Assembly: GCA_963691655.1 (NCBI GenBank)
Contig: OY829326.1
Coordinates: 78,485,235-78,549,234, forward strand
From: Toxonevra muliebris
Lineage: Eukaryota > Arthropoda > Insecta > Diptera > Pallopteridae
Length of the DNA: 64,000 bases
Direction of reading: 5' to 3'
Part shown: in pieces, positions 23,396 through 35,295 of the stretch
Numbering within the stretch: the stretch's first letter is position 1
How the letters are laid out: each line of letters begins with the position of its first letter
The notes under the pieces: model-generated
What the model was told of the DNA's origin: nothing
Databases searched by the model: none
The model's input: the letters and a program-made list of their open reading frames with translations, nothing else
Position numbers and translations under genes: made by a program

Positions 23396-24104
23396 GTTTT
23401 TTTTCACCGGTTGTTACCCGGTACCCGAAAGCGTTGAAATTTAAAACGTTTTCTTTTTTTGGTCAAATTAAGATATATTTACATTTTAAGTAATGTATAA
23501 CAGACTTAAAGAACGTATTTAATTTTTCATAAAAATGAAGTGCTTGGTTATGAAGTTGTGAGATCGTAAACTCACCACCAGGCCGATATTAATAGTGATA
23601 TCGATGCTAAGTGTGATATGAATATATATTTTAAAAATTCGTTTAAAGTACTATCCAAATCAACTGTTATCTTAATTTAATTTTTTTTCGGGTTTCTCTT
23701 TCGACCACAAATGACCCAAAAAATAGAGATGTAACAAATTGTTTCATCAAAATTGTTTCTCAAAGGAAATTAAAATTTCCTTCAAATTGTTTTCTCAAAA
23801 TTGATCATTTAACAATATAAATCCATCAGAAAAGTGGACGAAAGAGCAACGAAAACTGTTTAAAAAAATGTAGCTAACACATTGCCAGCCAATTTCTGAT
23901 GTATGGGGCTGTAATACAATAATCGGGTGCAGATATTAAAACCGAAACAGTATCCAAAATCGAATCAAACCACTTTCATTTTTAAAACTGAAACCGGTAC
24001 ACAGTTTCGATTTAGAAAAATGTTCTTACCTGATTTTAAGTTTGATTACTTTTTTAAAAACGATGAAAAATATGCTATTGGCCGGAAGAGGGTATAGAGA
24101 CAAG

Positions 24105-24395
24105 GTTAGGTTTGGTTGGAGTGGGTGTCGAAAGACATACTTAGGTTTAAGCCGCCCATTATGACACCACATAGGACCTACAATTTTACGCCGATTCCGA
24201 ACGGCGGTGTTTCAATTTTTTATCAGCATGGTGGTTTTGCCATTACCAATCAAAATGAACACTTTTTTATAACTCTCATACACTTCATATTGATAGTGAA
24301 TATAAGAAGGTTATGAGAAAGAGACAGAAATCGAATCCGAACCTCCCGGATGAAAATCTAGTACACTACCCACTAGACCATAGAAATCGTCATTA
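24105..24395 (-). repeat. tRNA-derived SINE with A and B boxes
   Basis: On the minus strand the head contains an A box TGGTCTAGTGG (24380-24370) and, 26 nt on, a B box GGTTCGGATTC (24343-24333), as in a degenerate tRNA gene; the GGTCTAGTGG start is Glu/Asp/Gly-tRNA-like. The body follows with GGTAATGGCAAAACCACCA and GTTCGGAATCGGCGTAAAA, words shared with the repeats at 7125, 15843, 47870 and 50695. Pol III promotion and LINE-dependent mobility are inferred from these features. Confidence 0.75.
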
Positions 24396-24606
24396 TAGAG
24401 ACAAATGGGAGAGAAAAGTTAGAGCGTATTTTTATGGATCTTTTCTTTCTTTTGTTATTCTACAAAAATTCCCGTTTAATAAGGCTGAATTCATAATAAA
24501 GTGGTCGGCCATCTCGCGAAGGCTGAAATTTCAATCTAGGGGAAAAGCAAATGAAAAATAGGCATCAGTAAATCGAGTGTATGCATGCGATATAAAGTAT
24601 TGTTCA

Positions 24607-25166
24607 ATATTATAGCGCACTTAGTACTTACTATGTTCAAAGATGAATAACTTTGGCATAAATACAGAGAAATCCATCGGGTCTTTTTTATTGTGAAACT
24701 CATTTTTATTCTATATTAGTTTGAGAAATAAAAATAATCACTATAATACAAAAAAACCAAAAAAAATATCAAATTTTATTCTAAAGACTTTCGGATTTAG
24801 TGTGCCAAAATTATTTTATATATAATTCTTATTTCTGAAATGTGTTGTAAATTTCTTAACAAATATCTGATTTTAGGGATCCCTAACAATATTCAATTAA
24901 ATTGAAGGATATCTCTCTCCAGGAAGTTTTAATTGCAACATTAAGACCATCGTTTTAATTGTACTGTTTTCTATAGTTATTCCCTTTTCGTTGAAACCAC
25001 CCCCAAATGTTTTCCGTAATGATAGATTCCTGCAACTATGGAAGCCAAGGCAAAATTTTAGAATTTCGGCTTACAATATCCGATTTAGTAATTCATGATG
25101 TATGGCTCGGAGGGTTATCATACTGAGAAGTTCAAGATAGAGATCCAAGTAGGTGCGCTATAATAT
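24607..25166. mobile_element. Candidate TIR element, about 560 bp
   Basis: ATATTATAGCGCACTTA on the left (24607-) is matched by the reverse complement of the right end, ATATTATAGCGCACCTA (25166 inward). This gives a 14-bp perfect terminal match plus a few more bases. A TA target like that of Tc1/mariner elements is possible at the AT-rich edge but cannot be fixed. No coding capacity is visible. Confidence 0.45.
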
Positions 25167-26129
25167 GATGAAAATGTAGGACATTTCAACTGCGAGTGTG
25201 CTGCTTTATATCAAACGACATGCGCAATTCAGTCAATCTTTTGAAGTAAACTTAAAACAAATAAATGCAAATTTGAAGCTTAACTAAATCAGAACATTGT
25301 CCTTATACGGAGCAGAGTACAATGGGCTTTTTATAACATAGCTCAATCAGCGCATCATTTAAATTATTCCTTTACCTCAATATTCGAAAGGGGTAATTTT
25401 TGCTTCGCTTTGTTCGCATGCATTTTAATTGCTACGAAATTTTGATTCATAATGAGTTTGATTTCTCTTGGAAGGATCTAGTATTTCAGTAGTTTTCGTT
25501 TTTGTAAAGAAAAATTGTTCAAAACCGCTCAGGCAGTTGTTGTTCATTGTTTTTGTGCTCTGTCATATTTTCATAGGTGAATTTGTGCATCAGCAACATA
25601 AATTGAAGAAGCTTATGTAGAGACAGAGATCGAAGTTGCTCGATTCTCATTTCGTAATTGCTTAAATGTTGGATTCTAGAAAAGGCCGAACAGTTGCCTA
25701 CACAGATAGTGCTATTTTTTCATGGCAGTCCTTGACGTGTCGTTGATGTTAGTGTTATAGAAGTTTGGCATAGGTGAGCCATTTTCTCACAGCAGCGCAC
25801 TCGTTTGGCATTATTTAGAAGAAGAAAGATCCATTTGAAGTCTTCAGGAGTTTTCTAAATCATCGGTTTATTATTGCTTCCACTTTTTCAGAGGGTTAAA
25901 AAGGCTTCAAGTACCTCAAAGGGAATTTTTTTGGGTTTCGTTGGCACTACAGTGGTTTAACGGTCTCGCAACTGAAACAAAGTAAGTCAAAAGCAACTCA
26001 TAACTTGGTCAGATTTATAGGGATAAAGGCATTTTCTTTCCTTCAAAAATTAATCTTGTAAATCAGTAGTAGCGATCATAATAATTCAAATATTTATTGC
26101 GTAGCATCTCTTCTTCGATCCGCTTGTAG

Positions 26130-27080
26130 TATGAAGAGAATGCACCATCGCTTGTGACTGTCTCGAAGTAGTTTCGGAGATTCCAAGTTGGACATTTTTC
26201 TGTGGAGGACGAATCTCATGAAGGTCGGCCAAAATCTTCGGCTGATGACGTAAATGTGGCTCTGGTGAATTCCAAAATTGACGAAGATCCACAATTGACC
26301 TAGAAAATGATTGCTGAGGTACAGGGCTTGAATCGCGAATATTTAGGGATCATTTTGGATAGACGAAGAAATCAGCACGATGGGTTTCTCGAATTTAAAC
26401 CGATGCGCAGAAAGAGGCACGTGTGACTTGGAGAAACCCAGCACCTTCAATAAAATTATAACAGGTGATGAAGCTTTGATCTTCAAATACGACCCAGAAA
26501 CCAAGCAATATTCGATGGTATAAAGCCCAGAATGCGGTAATCCAACCATTAAAGCCAAGCAGCAGACGTCAGCGGCAATAGTAAAGAAGTCAATTTAGTT
26601 CACTAGAGAACAAATTGTAGCATTTATTCCTCTGAAAGCTGGATAGACGGTAACTGCTAAATGCTATACTGAAATCTGGTTACCACAAGTTTTTGAAAAC
26701 TTGTTGGGAAACCAGAAAAAATATGAACTGTGGCACTATTTTTTACAACACGATAACGCCCAAGCTTATACTGCTGAAAAAACGAACAGCTTCATTGCAC
26801 TCTCAGTGTTTGAAAAAATTCGTCCAGTACGATATTTTCTGGACCTACCGCCGAGTAATTTCTGGTTGTTTCCAAAAATAAAAAAAATAAAATTAAGAAG
26901 AAAAGTCTTCGGCAATAATGAGGAGATAATTAATGCAGTTATTGTCGAAATTGCAAACCTAAAAAAAACGGCTTCAAAAATTTTTAGAAATTAATGGCAA
27001 TTATGTCGAACAATTTAAAAACAATGAAGACGAAAGTTGTAAAATTAAAATTGTTTTTGGCCTTTTCTTTGTAGCCAACT
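26130..27080 (+). pseudogene. mariner transposase remnant
   Basis: Across several shifted frames the plus strand shows the landmarks of a mariner (DD34D) transposase in order: FRRFQVGHFSVEDESHEGRP at the end of the DNA-binding part (about 26170-26230), ITGDEALIFKYDPETKQ with the first Asp (about 26455-26515), LQHDNAQAYTAEKT with the second Asp (about 26745-26790), and LDLPPSNFWLFPKIKK in place of the usual SPDLAPSD segment (about 26840-26890). At least six stops or frameshifts are present. The amino-terminal helix-turn-helix region and the terminal repeats are not recognisable. Confidence 0.85.
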
Positions 27081-27127
27081 AAGCGATTTTTGTTAGACCC
27101 TTCATATTACTTTTTAAAATGACACTA

Positions 27128-27745
27128 GGTTAGGTTAGGCTGTTGGGGCTGTACATAAAAGAACACACTGAGAACTATTGATCCATTGTGATACCCTTGG
27201 GCTGAGTGTTACCTCTTGATCCCTCCCTAATTAAACCAATTTGTACTTGCAATGAAACGTGATAAGTCTCTAATATCAGAGGATGCCAGTTCTGTGAGTC
27301 CTCCAAAGTAGGGTGCTCTCAGAGATCTATGTCTGCGTGCTGCTAAAGCAGGAAGATGGTTTCTTCTTCTTCTTCATTTCTACAGCTTCTGCAGAAGTCA
27401 TTATAGGAAAGGCCAATGAGACAGTGCCCGGTAAGAATAGAAGCTACCCTACTTATGTGGACATGGTCCAGATCAATGAGCGCTTTAGTGCGACTAGGGT
27501 CAGGCATTGGCCAAAACAGTCTGGCGATAGCGCCTGTTGATTCCATTCTCCACCTGCTCTTCGCGATGTGGGAGTAATAATCTTTAATTAGAAGTTTACA
27601 CGTGGCAAGTGGTATACCTGCATTACCAGTGGTAAGTGAATTGCTGAGTGTCGTACCAAGTCTGGCGAGGTCATCAGCCTCACAGTTTCCCTCAATGTCG
27701 CTATGCCCAGGACCCCATATAAGGTGCAGGTTGTATGCTATGGCA
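27128..27745 (-). pseudogene. LINE 3' end (RNase H and C-terminal Cys region)
   Basis: The minus strand reads LHLIWGPGHSDIEGNCEADD and LARLGTTL (RNase H end), then SRWRMESTG, ILTGHCLIG and NDFCRSCRNEEEEET (the C-terminal Cys motif), and, after a frameshift in a GAA run near 27360, ARRHRSLRAPYFGGLTEL to a stop near 27230. A 3' tail ending in CCTAACCTAACCTAG follows. This is the 3' end of a non-LTR element of the Jockey/Outcast type. It is 5'-truncated at about 27745, as is usual for LINEs. Confidence 0.85.
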
Positions 27746-30060
27746 TTAAGAAAGGAAAAACTAAAAGTATATTTTTTTATTGAAGTGTAAAATTTAGAGG
27801 TATTTAAGAAAGTATCATACTTAGACGAAAAAGGTTTAGATGCTAAAAATAACAGGTGTTTTCTGGCACTTAAGAAGGGTTTGCTGTAAATATTTATTTG
27901 CTTTAAGAAAATAAAGGTGGGACGCCCCACAACCCACCTTTGGTCAAAACGATTTATTTTCTTTTTCATCGAACAATTTTCAAAAAATTTCCAATTCTAT
28001 AAGATGATTTGCTATTTGCGTGTATGTGACATTTAAAAAATTCAGTTATTTCTCAGTGGACATCTACGAGATATAATTTCCTGAAATTTAATGATTTTTC
28101 CTGCTTACCTTCCTTTCAGTTTACACTCTCTGTTGCTTTGCTTTTATTGTGTAAACAGTGTTGCAATAAAAATTATGTGTACCCACTGTGAAAATTGGGA
28201 ACAAAGAGAGTGAAGAAATTGTTAAGCTGCTGCTACTTCTATGCTACACTACATACATGCACACACATACATATTAAAATACAACTTCCTCTCGCTTTCT
28301 CATCGTTTATTTGAACAGACAGGATGTTAAGAAAATACTTCCTGTCTGCATGCCGGAAGTGGATTTTACTGTTGCATATGCTGCTCTTGCTCCTGATACA
28401 TTTTGCCAGTGCTGCTGTTGCCGATGTACCGATGAAAATGCATTTTTGTGGTGATTTCTTATATTTCTTTCGATTGAATGGAAATTGAAAATAAATGCAA
28501 AGAATTCCATACGTTGCTTGGTTTTGCTTTTATTCTTCTTCATAAAAAAACCTAAGGAAAATAAATTGCAATTGTTGAAAATCACCTGCTGTGGCAATAT
28601 ATTAAATTTAATAGAATAATTTTTTTTGTAAGAATATTAAAAGATAACAATTCTTTTATTTTATTATGCAAAAATTTGCATACACCTACATACATATTTA
28701 TTTATTATTAATTTATTAGGGATGTGTTTCTCTGAATTGTTTTTGAATCCAATTAAAATTTATTGTGTACTTTAAATCTCATGCGTTTATTTCTTATTTT
28801 TTGCTTGATTATTTGAGTAGGGTTAAATAATTTGTCATTGATTGATGAAGTAACATTTATATACACCCTACATGCCGCATGCAGCCATAGTAGAAAACGC
28901 AAATGCAAAATTCTCCGTCACCATCAACAGCAAAATGAATGTCCGGCAAATCGTTTTTGATTAAGCGAAGAAAGCTTTTGTATAATACAAAGGAAGGGCG
29001 GTCTTCGGAGAAATGAAAACCGGAGGAGTATAGAGAAGTGAATAAAACTTTGCTTTAAATAGAAACTTTTCAGCACATTTATCAAAGTTTTTGTTTTTCG
29101 CTTTTATTTTGAGGTCAGTGTACTTATGTGCATTCATATAATCAGTGAGTAACCCAGTAAACAAAAACCAGATTAAAAAATAATCTTTCTTAGATTACAG
29201 CTTGTTAAATAGTTACAAATTCAAAAAAAAAGGTATGGTAAATGATTGAGTCGAATGAAAGTTTATCTTGTTTAAAGTGAGAAGTTTCTTATTATTTCTT
29301 TGGCTTACATATATATACATATGTTTAATACTTAATATATAAAAAACTTAATATTAATACACAAATAAACCGCTCCTAATTGGAGCATAGGGCATGAGAA
29401 GTGCTCATACTTTAAATATTCTACACACTCTCTAATAAAAATATCTCGTTGATTTGGGCGTGGATATCTAATTTTTATGGCTTGTGCATGAAGTATTCTA
29501 TTTACCAGCGTAACTAAATAAAACGCATTTATTGTGCTCATATATTTCCTTTGGTATTGTCCTTTGAATAGGTGTAGGCGTGATTATTACCCGATCCTGA
29601 TAATTTTCACAAAAATTATTCTAGGAGACTATTTCAACGAAATGTGCAGAATTTAGTTTAATTTCCTTCAATTCTGTTTGAACGGAACGCATTCGCACAA
29701 TTCTGTTCAGTTACGAAAATGACTTGTGCCTAGCTTGGTTCAGAACCAAATCTGGTTAAAATTTGCTAAAGTTTTATAATTTTTTAATTTGATTTATTGC
29801 GGCCACGGATATATGGACACGCCTTCATTTGCTGTATACATTTTCATCTTGTTATAGTTTATTCCTAAAGTTAAAACGAAATCGAGTTGATAGAGGCAGT
29901 TCATATCTTTTGAAATAATATCTAAACGTCGAAATGTCTTTATTTAGAAGCCACTTAAACGAAAGAATCGGGTTTAAAAAGATTTAAATAAAAAAAAAAA
30001 ATTGTAATGTTCACGTTGTACGTTTAAAACGGACTAAAAACTATAAAATAATTTCTCCTA

Positions 30061-30113
30061 GACCCATACAAATTTTTAACCCCATACAGATTGCTAACCC
30101 CATATAGTCCTGA
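30061..30113. repeat. Three short tandem copies of an AACCCCATA motif
   Basis: The motif (C/T)AACCCCATA(C/T)A(A/G) recurs three times about 18-20 bp apart (near 30061, 30079 and 30096). Confidence 0.6.
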
Positions 30114-30515
30114 AAATTTGCAATTGTAAATTTTAGTAGCTATGATAATACTTGTATGATTTAGAACAAAAAATGCAATGATTTTTACAACGAGGAATGC
30201 AATGTTTTTATCTATGAATCTTATTGACAAATGTCTACTTTCCAAAAAGCCATATTAATTATCCTCGACACAAACCATACATTAGCTACGCCATCTGTTA
30301 GGTCGAACCGCACTTCATATTTATGCACCAACCTGAAAGTATGCGGTACTACAATTGTGTATAATAAATATAATAGCTATTCCATCTGTTAGTTGAAACC
30401 GCACTCCATATTTATACAACAGCCTGAAAATATGCTGTACTACTCTTATTGCATGAGTAAATAATTAAACGCTAATACTTTATATTGGGAAGTTTTATGA
30501 TTTTTGAGATTTTTC

Positions 30516-31118
30516 CAGGGACCGAAAATAACTGTTATTTTCCATTTTTCAACTCAAAAATTCATCCACAAAAAATAGCCGTAGGATATCTTCAAATGTA
30601 CGGTTGTGATCCTCAGACTAAATTTCACTAATATTGTATGACTTTAAAATTCATGACTTTTATCGTAATAGGCTAAATAAAACGGTAAATTATTGACTTT
30701 TATGATTTTTGGCAAGAAATAATAGTTATATTTGACTTTTACTTTGGTCATTGCAGCAGTTGTTTCGGAATTTAAAAATTAAAATTTTTTACCTATAATA
30801 TGCGGGCGGATGAGCTGAATCGAATGGCATCATTTTTTTTTAATTGCTCAAGCCGTTCGCTTGCAAATAGGCTTGACCATTTATTTTTGTCCAAAAAAAC
30901 AAAAGTCGTAACATAAATGTGTTTTTTTTTTGCCCGAAAAAATAAAAGCCTAATATAACTATTATTTCTTTTGTCAAATATTATAAAAGTCAACAATTTA
31001 CAATTTAACAATTTAAGTTTACAATTTACCGTTTTATTTAGCCTATTACGATAAAAATCACAAAATAACTTTTAATATTTGACTTTTAATATAAAACGCA
31101 TAACCGTTAGGGTCCCTG
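30516..31118. mobile_element. hAT-type MITE, 603 bp, with internal foldback arms
   Basis: Ends are CAGGGACC at 30516 and its inverted partner GGTCCCTG ending at 31118. The flanking octamers are GATTTTTC and GATTTTTA (one mismatch), as expected of an 8-bp hAT duplication. Inside, a second inverted repeat pairs ATCGTAATAGGCTAAATAAA (near 30661) with its reverse near 31035-31055, so the element could form a long hairpin. Confidence 0.75.
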
Positions 31119-31126
31119 GATTTTTA

Positions 31127-31550
31127 ATTTTTTGAGGATAGGGACAACACGTAAAAATTCCCGTGGAAAATAATATTAGATTCATGTTCATCAACTGAAA
31201 TTACACAAAAATAGGCTTTTCCCGTCGTTTTATGATGGCTTGGGTAAGCGTAACCTTTTGACCTTTTTTGAGGTTAGGGACAACACGTGACATTTCCTGT
31301 GGAAATTAATATTAGATTTATATTCAGCGAAAAAAAATATACGAAAAAAGGCTTTATCTATTCTTTCAAGGTGAGGTGGTAGGCTTGCAGCCGCCATATT
31401 GTTCCGCCATCATGCAAAATCAAAAAAGACTTTACTGCATTCAAAACTAGAGACAATAGGCTTTCATTTCAGCCCAAACATGTCCTAAAATACCTTAACC
31501 AATTTCGGAAAGGGGGGTCTCCCGTGGACAGAGAATGTGCCATATATATT
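31127..31550. repeat. Dispersed repeat family, copy 1
   Basis: The block contains two units about 136 bp apart, each with TAGGGACAACACGT and AATATTAGATT, followed by AGCCGCCATATTG and CCCAAACATGTCCTAAAATA. The same order appears in the same orientation at 45187-45635. No coding sequence or terminal repeat is recognisable. Confidence 0.75.
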
Positions 31551-31834
31551 TTTGATATTCCATATTGCTTTGTCATCAAGTTCTGCACTATGTTTAAAAT
31601 TTCAAGTCTCTAGCTCATCGCAAAGTTTGTTTAAAATCGATTGCAAGATCCCACCCGAAGAGGCAGACATCACTGAAAGTGAGTTGATATAAACGTGGTA
31701 ATAAAAAAAGCTTTAAAAAAAAATAAAACTTTACCTATCACCATGGATAAATCTAAAGAAACATAGGACTCGCTGCTTTTAAGCTTTGAAAGAAAACTTG
31801 TTCAAAACCACACACAGGGCTGGAATGTTAGGTT

Positions 31835-32375
31835 AAGTTAGAGTGGCTGCCCCATAATAGGACACACATAGGCCACCCTACCCTTTGTTACTGAGTTCTT
31901 TTGAATCTCTGACAACAAAAGATTTGAGCTCAGCTATATTGCTGAAAAATGGTTGAACCTTTTTGTTGTTTCAACAAACTTATCTAAATCTTTGATATCA
32001 GAAGATTCGAGGTCAGCCAGGTTGCTGAAGAATAGTTGACCAAGAGATGCCAGTCTATTCTTGGCAAGAGCTGGACAATTACAGAGCAGGTGGAAACCTC
32101 CACATCGTTACAGCTTCTACAGAAGCCATTTGCGGATTGCCCCAATCTACAGCCATGTCTATGAAATTTTTGACACTACACCGCTAATTGAAGAAGTATT
32201 TAAAGAAGAGAGAGCAGTCGACCTTCTGGAGTTATAGGAAAGCAATATAAGTTTTATATGGGAGCACATGTGCGTTTCTCGCCAAGTATTGTTAGCTATG
32301 TTCAAAATTTCGCTAAATATAATTGATTTGCTGGTAGACGGCGGCATACCTGGATCATGAGGATTGTTGGATATC
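31835..32375 (-). pseudogene. LINE 3' end, second copy (diverged)
   Basis: On the minus strand, after a decayed RNase H-side stretch, one reads LLCNCPALAKNRLASLGQLF and SSDIKDLDKFVETTKRFNHF, the typical carboxyl end of Jockey-like ORF2. It is the same class as the copy at 27.1-27.7 kb but clearly diverged, and contains several stops. Confidence 0.75.
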
Positions 32376-33427
32376 TCCAACGGTTAACTAGTTATTAGTA
32401 AAAAAGGCTTTTCTCACCAAAGGGGTAGTTTTCTCTGCACCCCCAGAACTGATTTTTCCAGATTTCCCATCTATCATACCCCCACTAACAATTACTGAAG
32501 GAAAATCTCAGATAACATTTTTTTATTATCTTTCGGTGTATTTTTTACTCTACCGACTGGACTAAAAATGAACCATATCCGGCTAATTCATCTGTTTGCA
32601 CTGCGCTGCAGTTCCTCATGCTATTGCAATATTTGATATAAATAAATCATAAACGAGAAATTATTGAACTTGATAAATAGAGTAACATTAAAAAAAAAAC
32701 ATTAAGAAAAAGTAGTAGCAATATTTTTGCAAAATAATCTATGTGTAGGTATCTATATGCTTAAAAACTTTTATGAAAACTTTTTGGTAACAACAACAAT
32801 AACTAGACGAACAGTGGGGAGATACTGTGATAAAATTGTTCCCTTGACAAAACATTGGAATAAATAAACAAAACATTGCAAATTCTACTCATTCTTTACG
32901 CTTCAGTAATAAATTGCACTTTTGTTTATTTCCTACGTTTTTTGTTCCTGTTGTTTGTGTTTGTGTTTTTTCTGCTTTTTCCATTTTGGCTACGTTTTCT
33001 AGTGACCAGTGTTGCCCTTTTGTTGGTTTGGAAATTCTATTCCTTTAGCTCTAACTACTGCAATTTATAAGCGAACAAAATGTTGCAACTCGTTCGTCTT
33101 TTGTTGCAACATTTAAAATAGTTTCAACTTGTTTTATATTTTGCTTTCTTTTTCGTTGTCCGTAGCAGCAGCAGCTAACTGTGTGTGTTTCATTGTTTAA
33201 GTGTGTCTGTGAGTGTGCTTGTGTGTATGTGTGACTGACTGTGTATACGTATTTAAAAGTTTGTGTATATTTTTTTTGCGCATTTATCTTCTATTAAAAC
33301 TATTTTTGCACAAATTTGCGCAAAATTTTTCATACTCTATTTCCTCCTTTTTCATTGAAACTACTATTTCCACTACTATACCAAGTACGTTTTTTTCCGT
33401 TTGCTTCTTTTCTTCTCACATCCATAG

Positions 33428-33536
33428 AATATACGAGAGTGCACCGTGGTCGGTGGAGGCATGGGGACGTCCATTGGAAAGTTTTGCATTGGCAACGACA
33501 AGACTGGCTGGAGCGGGTAATAATTCATCTTTGAAT
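33428..33536 (+). CDS. Syn1: Syntrophin exon: PH2 middle
   Basis: After the acceptor CATCCATAG, the exon completes Arg and reads IYESAPWSVEAWGRPLESFA, then LATTRLAGAGNNSSLN, all typical of PH2. Two potential donors exist: GCG|GGTAATAA and AAT|GTAAGTG at 33537. The second is the better match and keeps the frame (phase 0) into GQQTTVFCVR, so I chose it. Confidence 0.93.
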
Positions 33537-33643
33537 GTAAGTGAAAGATGAAAGAGTTGTGCCGTAATATAAAAAAGGAACAAATTTAAAACTGAAATTT
33601 TTAAAACTACTACTATTTTTCTACTCCTACTCTCTTATTTTAG

Positions 33644-33997
33644 GGTCAACAGACTACTGTTTTCTGTGTACGCTGCGGCACCACCCGTGGCGTTTTAGTT
33701 TATTGGTTACGCTCTGAAACGCATCGTGATATGGCCGCCTGGGCACGTGCTCTAGTTCAGGGTTCCCACAATGCTGTCAATTATCAGCGGGAATTTTCAT
33801 TTCGCTGCCTCTACCAGGGCAGGCAGTGTCAATTGGTTGTGCATTTGAATCGTGGCTTCTGCCTGTATGAATGTGGATACGCGGCGCCCCCGCAAACCAA
33901 AACGCAATTGTGGCAATTTCCGTTTGACAAATTAAAGGGTTCAGCGGATGATGGCAATCGTATGCTGTTTTTGGATTTTGGTGATGATGGCGAAATT
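33644..33997 (+). CDS. Syn1: Syntrophin exon: end of PH2 and most of the SU domain
   Basis: The exon of 118 codons begins after TTATTTTAG with GQQTTVFCVRCGTTRGVLVY and WLRSETHRDMAAWARALVQG, the last strand and C-terminal helix of PH2. The syntrophin-unique domain follows: YQREFSFRCLYQGRQCQLVV, NRGFCLYECG, LWQFPFDKLKGSADDGNRML and FLDFGDDGEI. PH2 plus SU is the part of syntrophins that contacts dystrophin family proteins. The donor is ATT|GTAAGTAA at 33998. Confidence 0.95.
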
Positions 33998-34499
33998 GTA
34001 AGTAATGATCACCTTTATTTTTCACTGCTTTTGTTTTTACAATATTTTCAATGAACCCGTTTGACTGCAATTATAAAATTCGCCAGAAGGGAAATTGCAT
34101 TGTTGCTTTGTATGTACATTCAACTGTCTATGTTCTGCGACAGTTCAAATCCTCGTGGATTTTGAATGTAGTTACATAATTTTTGTTTTGTTTTTTAGTT
34201 ATTGAATTTTATAGTCTTTTATGGAAGACGATCAAACATCGAATGAAAATTACACAGTGGAACACTTTTTTAGCATCAGAAATTTATTTTTTTTTTATGT
34301 CCTTGAGGTGGTGCTAATTTAACAAGGATATATTTTTATTGAGGTACAGGAAATGAGGTACAAAATGAGTGTCAACTGTTCATCTGTGTTAAAAATATCA
34401 AATGAAATATAAATAACAATTGCTTGTAAAAAGTTTATATAACACGCTCCTCAACAGGGTATTCTTTACTACGACGGGCTCAAGCATTGTGTGCAATAG

Positions 34500-35045
34500 G
34501 AAGATGTACCTAAGATCTAATAACTTCTAGATATTTTGTCTTGTTTATAGCTTCTTCTTCTCCTTGAATTGCTGGATTCTTTTCAAACTTCGTCTTCGAT
34601 TGTATAGGTGTTTCAAGTGTTTTCGACAAATCTATTCCATTTTTCAATAGCAAATTATAAATGTATCCTGGCTGTAAAATAGTCAGTTTGTTACAATTAA
34701 TTTTTATATATAAACCTATACAATTTTTTGGCGTTCCCAAATCGTTTATGTCGAAAAGCTATACATATAAATATTTTAATAAAAGTTCCTGTGCTGTCTT
34801 TACAATTCAAAGCCATAATTATGTCATCTAAATGCAAAGCAGTGATTTGATAAAATAATGTTGTTACGCAGATAATAAACACATTAGTCATATTTTGATT
34901 CTATAAATCCAAATTTCTTAACTACATCATTAATCTTTTGGTACCATTGCAATGCTTCGTGCTTTTTTTAAACCATAGATTGCTTTCTTTAATTTTCAGA
35001 TCTTTTTCTTAATGAAACCTTCAGGTTGTCCAAGAGTCCATTTAG
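34500..35045 (-). pseudogene. Ty1/copia reverse transcriptase remnant
   Basis: Minus-strand segments give, in copia pol order with frameshifts: LGQPEGFI and KAIYGLKKA (about 35030-34950), a DDIIMA motif in place of YVDDI (about 34830-34815), and GTPKNCIGLYIKI (about 34740-34700), then LLKNGIDLSKTLETPIQSK. Neither LTRs nor the rest of pol are visible. Confidence 0.8.
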
Positions 35046-35158
35046 AAATGTTGTAGATAAATATCGTTAATAAATGAAATATTTTATTCAAACTTTTCAA
35101 TATATTAAAGAAAAACATTTAAAAATTATTTTAAAAAATGCAGTCCCTTAAGGTACCC

Positions 35159-35295
35159 ACACTAGTGTCCGACCGATTATTCGGCTTCGGCTTCGGTTCT
35201 TCGGCTATTTGGCCTAAAATTGCACCTTCGGCTTCGGAAAAAAGTGGCCTAAGTTTCCTCCAAAGTATTTGCCGAAGCCGAAGATTATAAGCATT
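35159..35295 (+). repeat. TCGGCTTCGG-rich repeat end
   Basis: The segment starts ACTAGTGTCCGACCGAT and continues with TCGGCTTCGGCTTCGG-type repeats on both strands (TTCGGCTTCGG, then GCCGAAGCCGAAG). The start is repeated, inverted, at 46410-46432 and, more diverged, at 42430-42452. It is therefore the end of a dispersed element, perhaps hAT-like. Confidence 0.5.

Larger units (their letters stand above)
22250..33427 (+). other. Syntrophin intron (11.2 kb)
   Basis: This intron contains the repeats and transposon remnants listed between 22835 and 32375. Unassigned parts (22250-22834, 23396-24104, 25167-26129, 27746-30060, 30114-30515, 32376-33427) are AT-rich, with catacata-type and GT-rich microsatellites near 28250-28275 and 33180-33240. 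No other gene is evident. Confidence 0.7.

Noticed and set aside
33777..34070. Antisense frame over the SU-domain exon
   Set aside because: Shadow of the conserved plus-strand exon.
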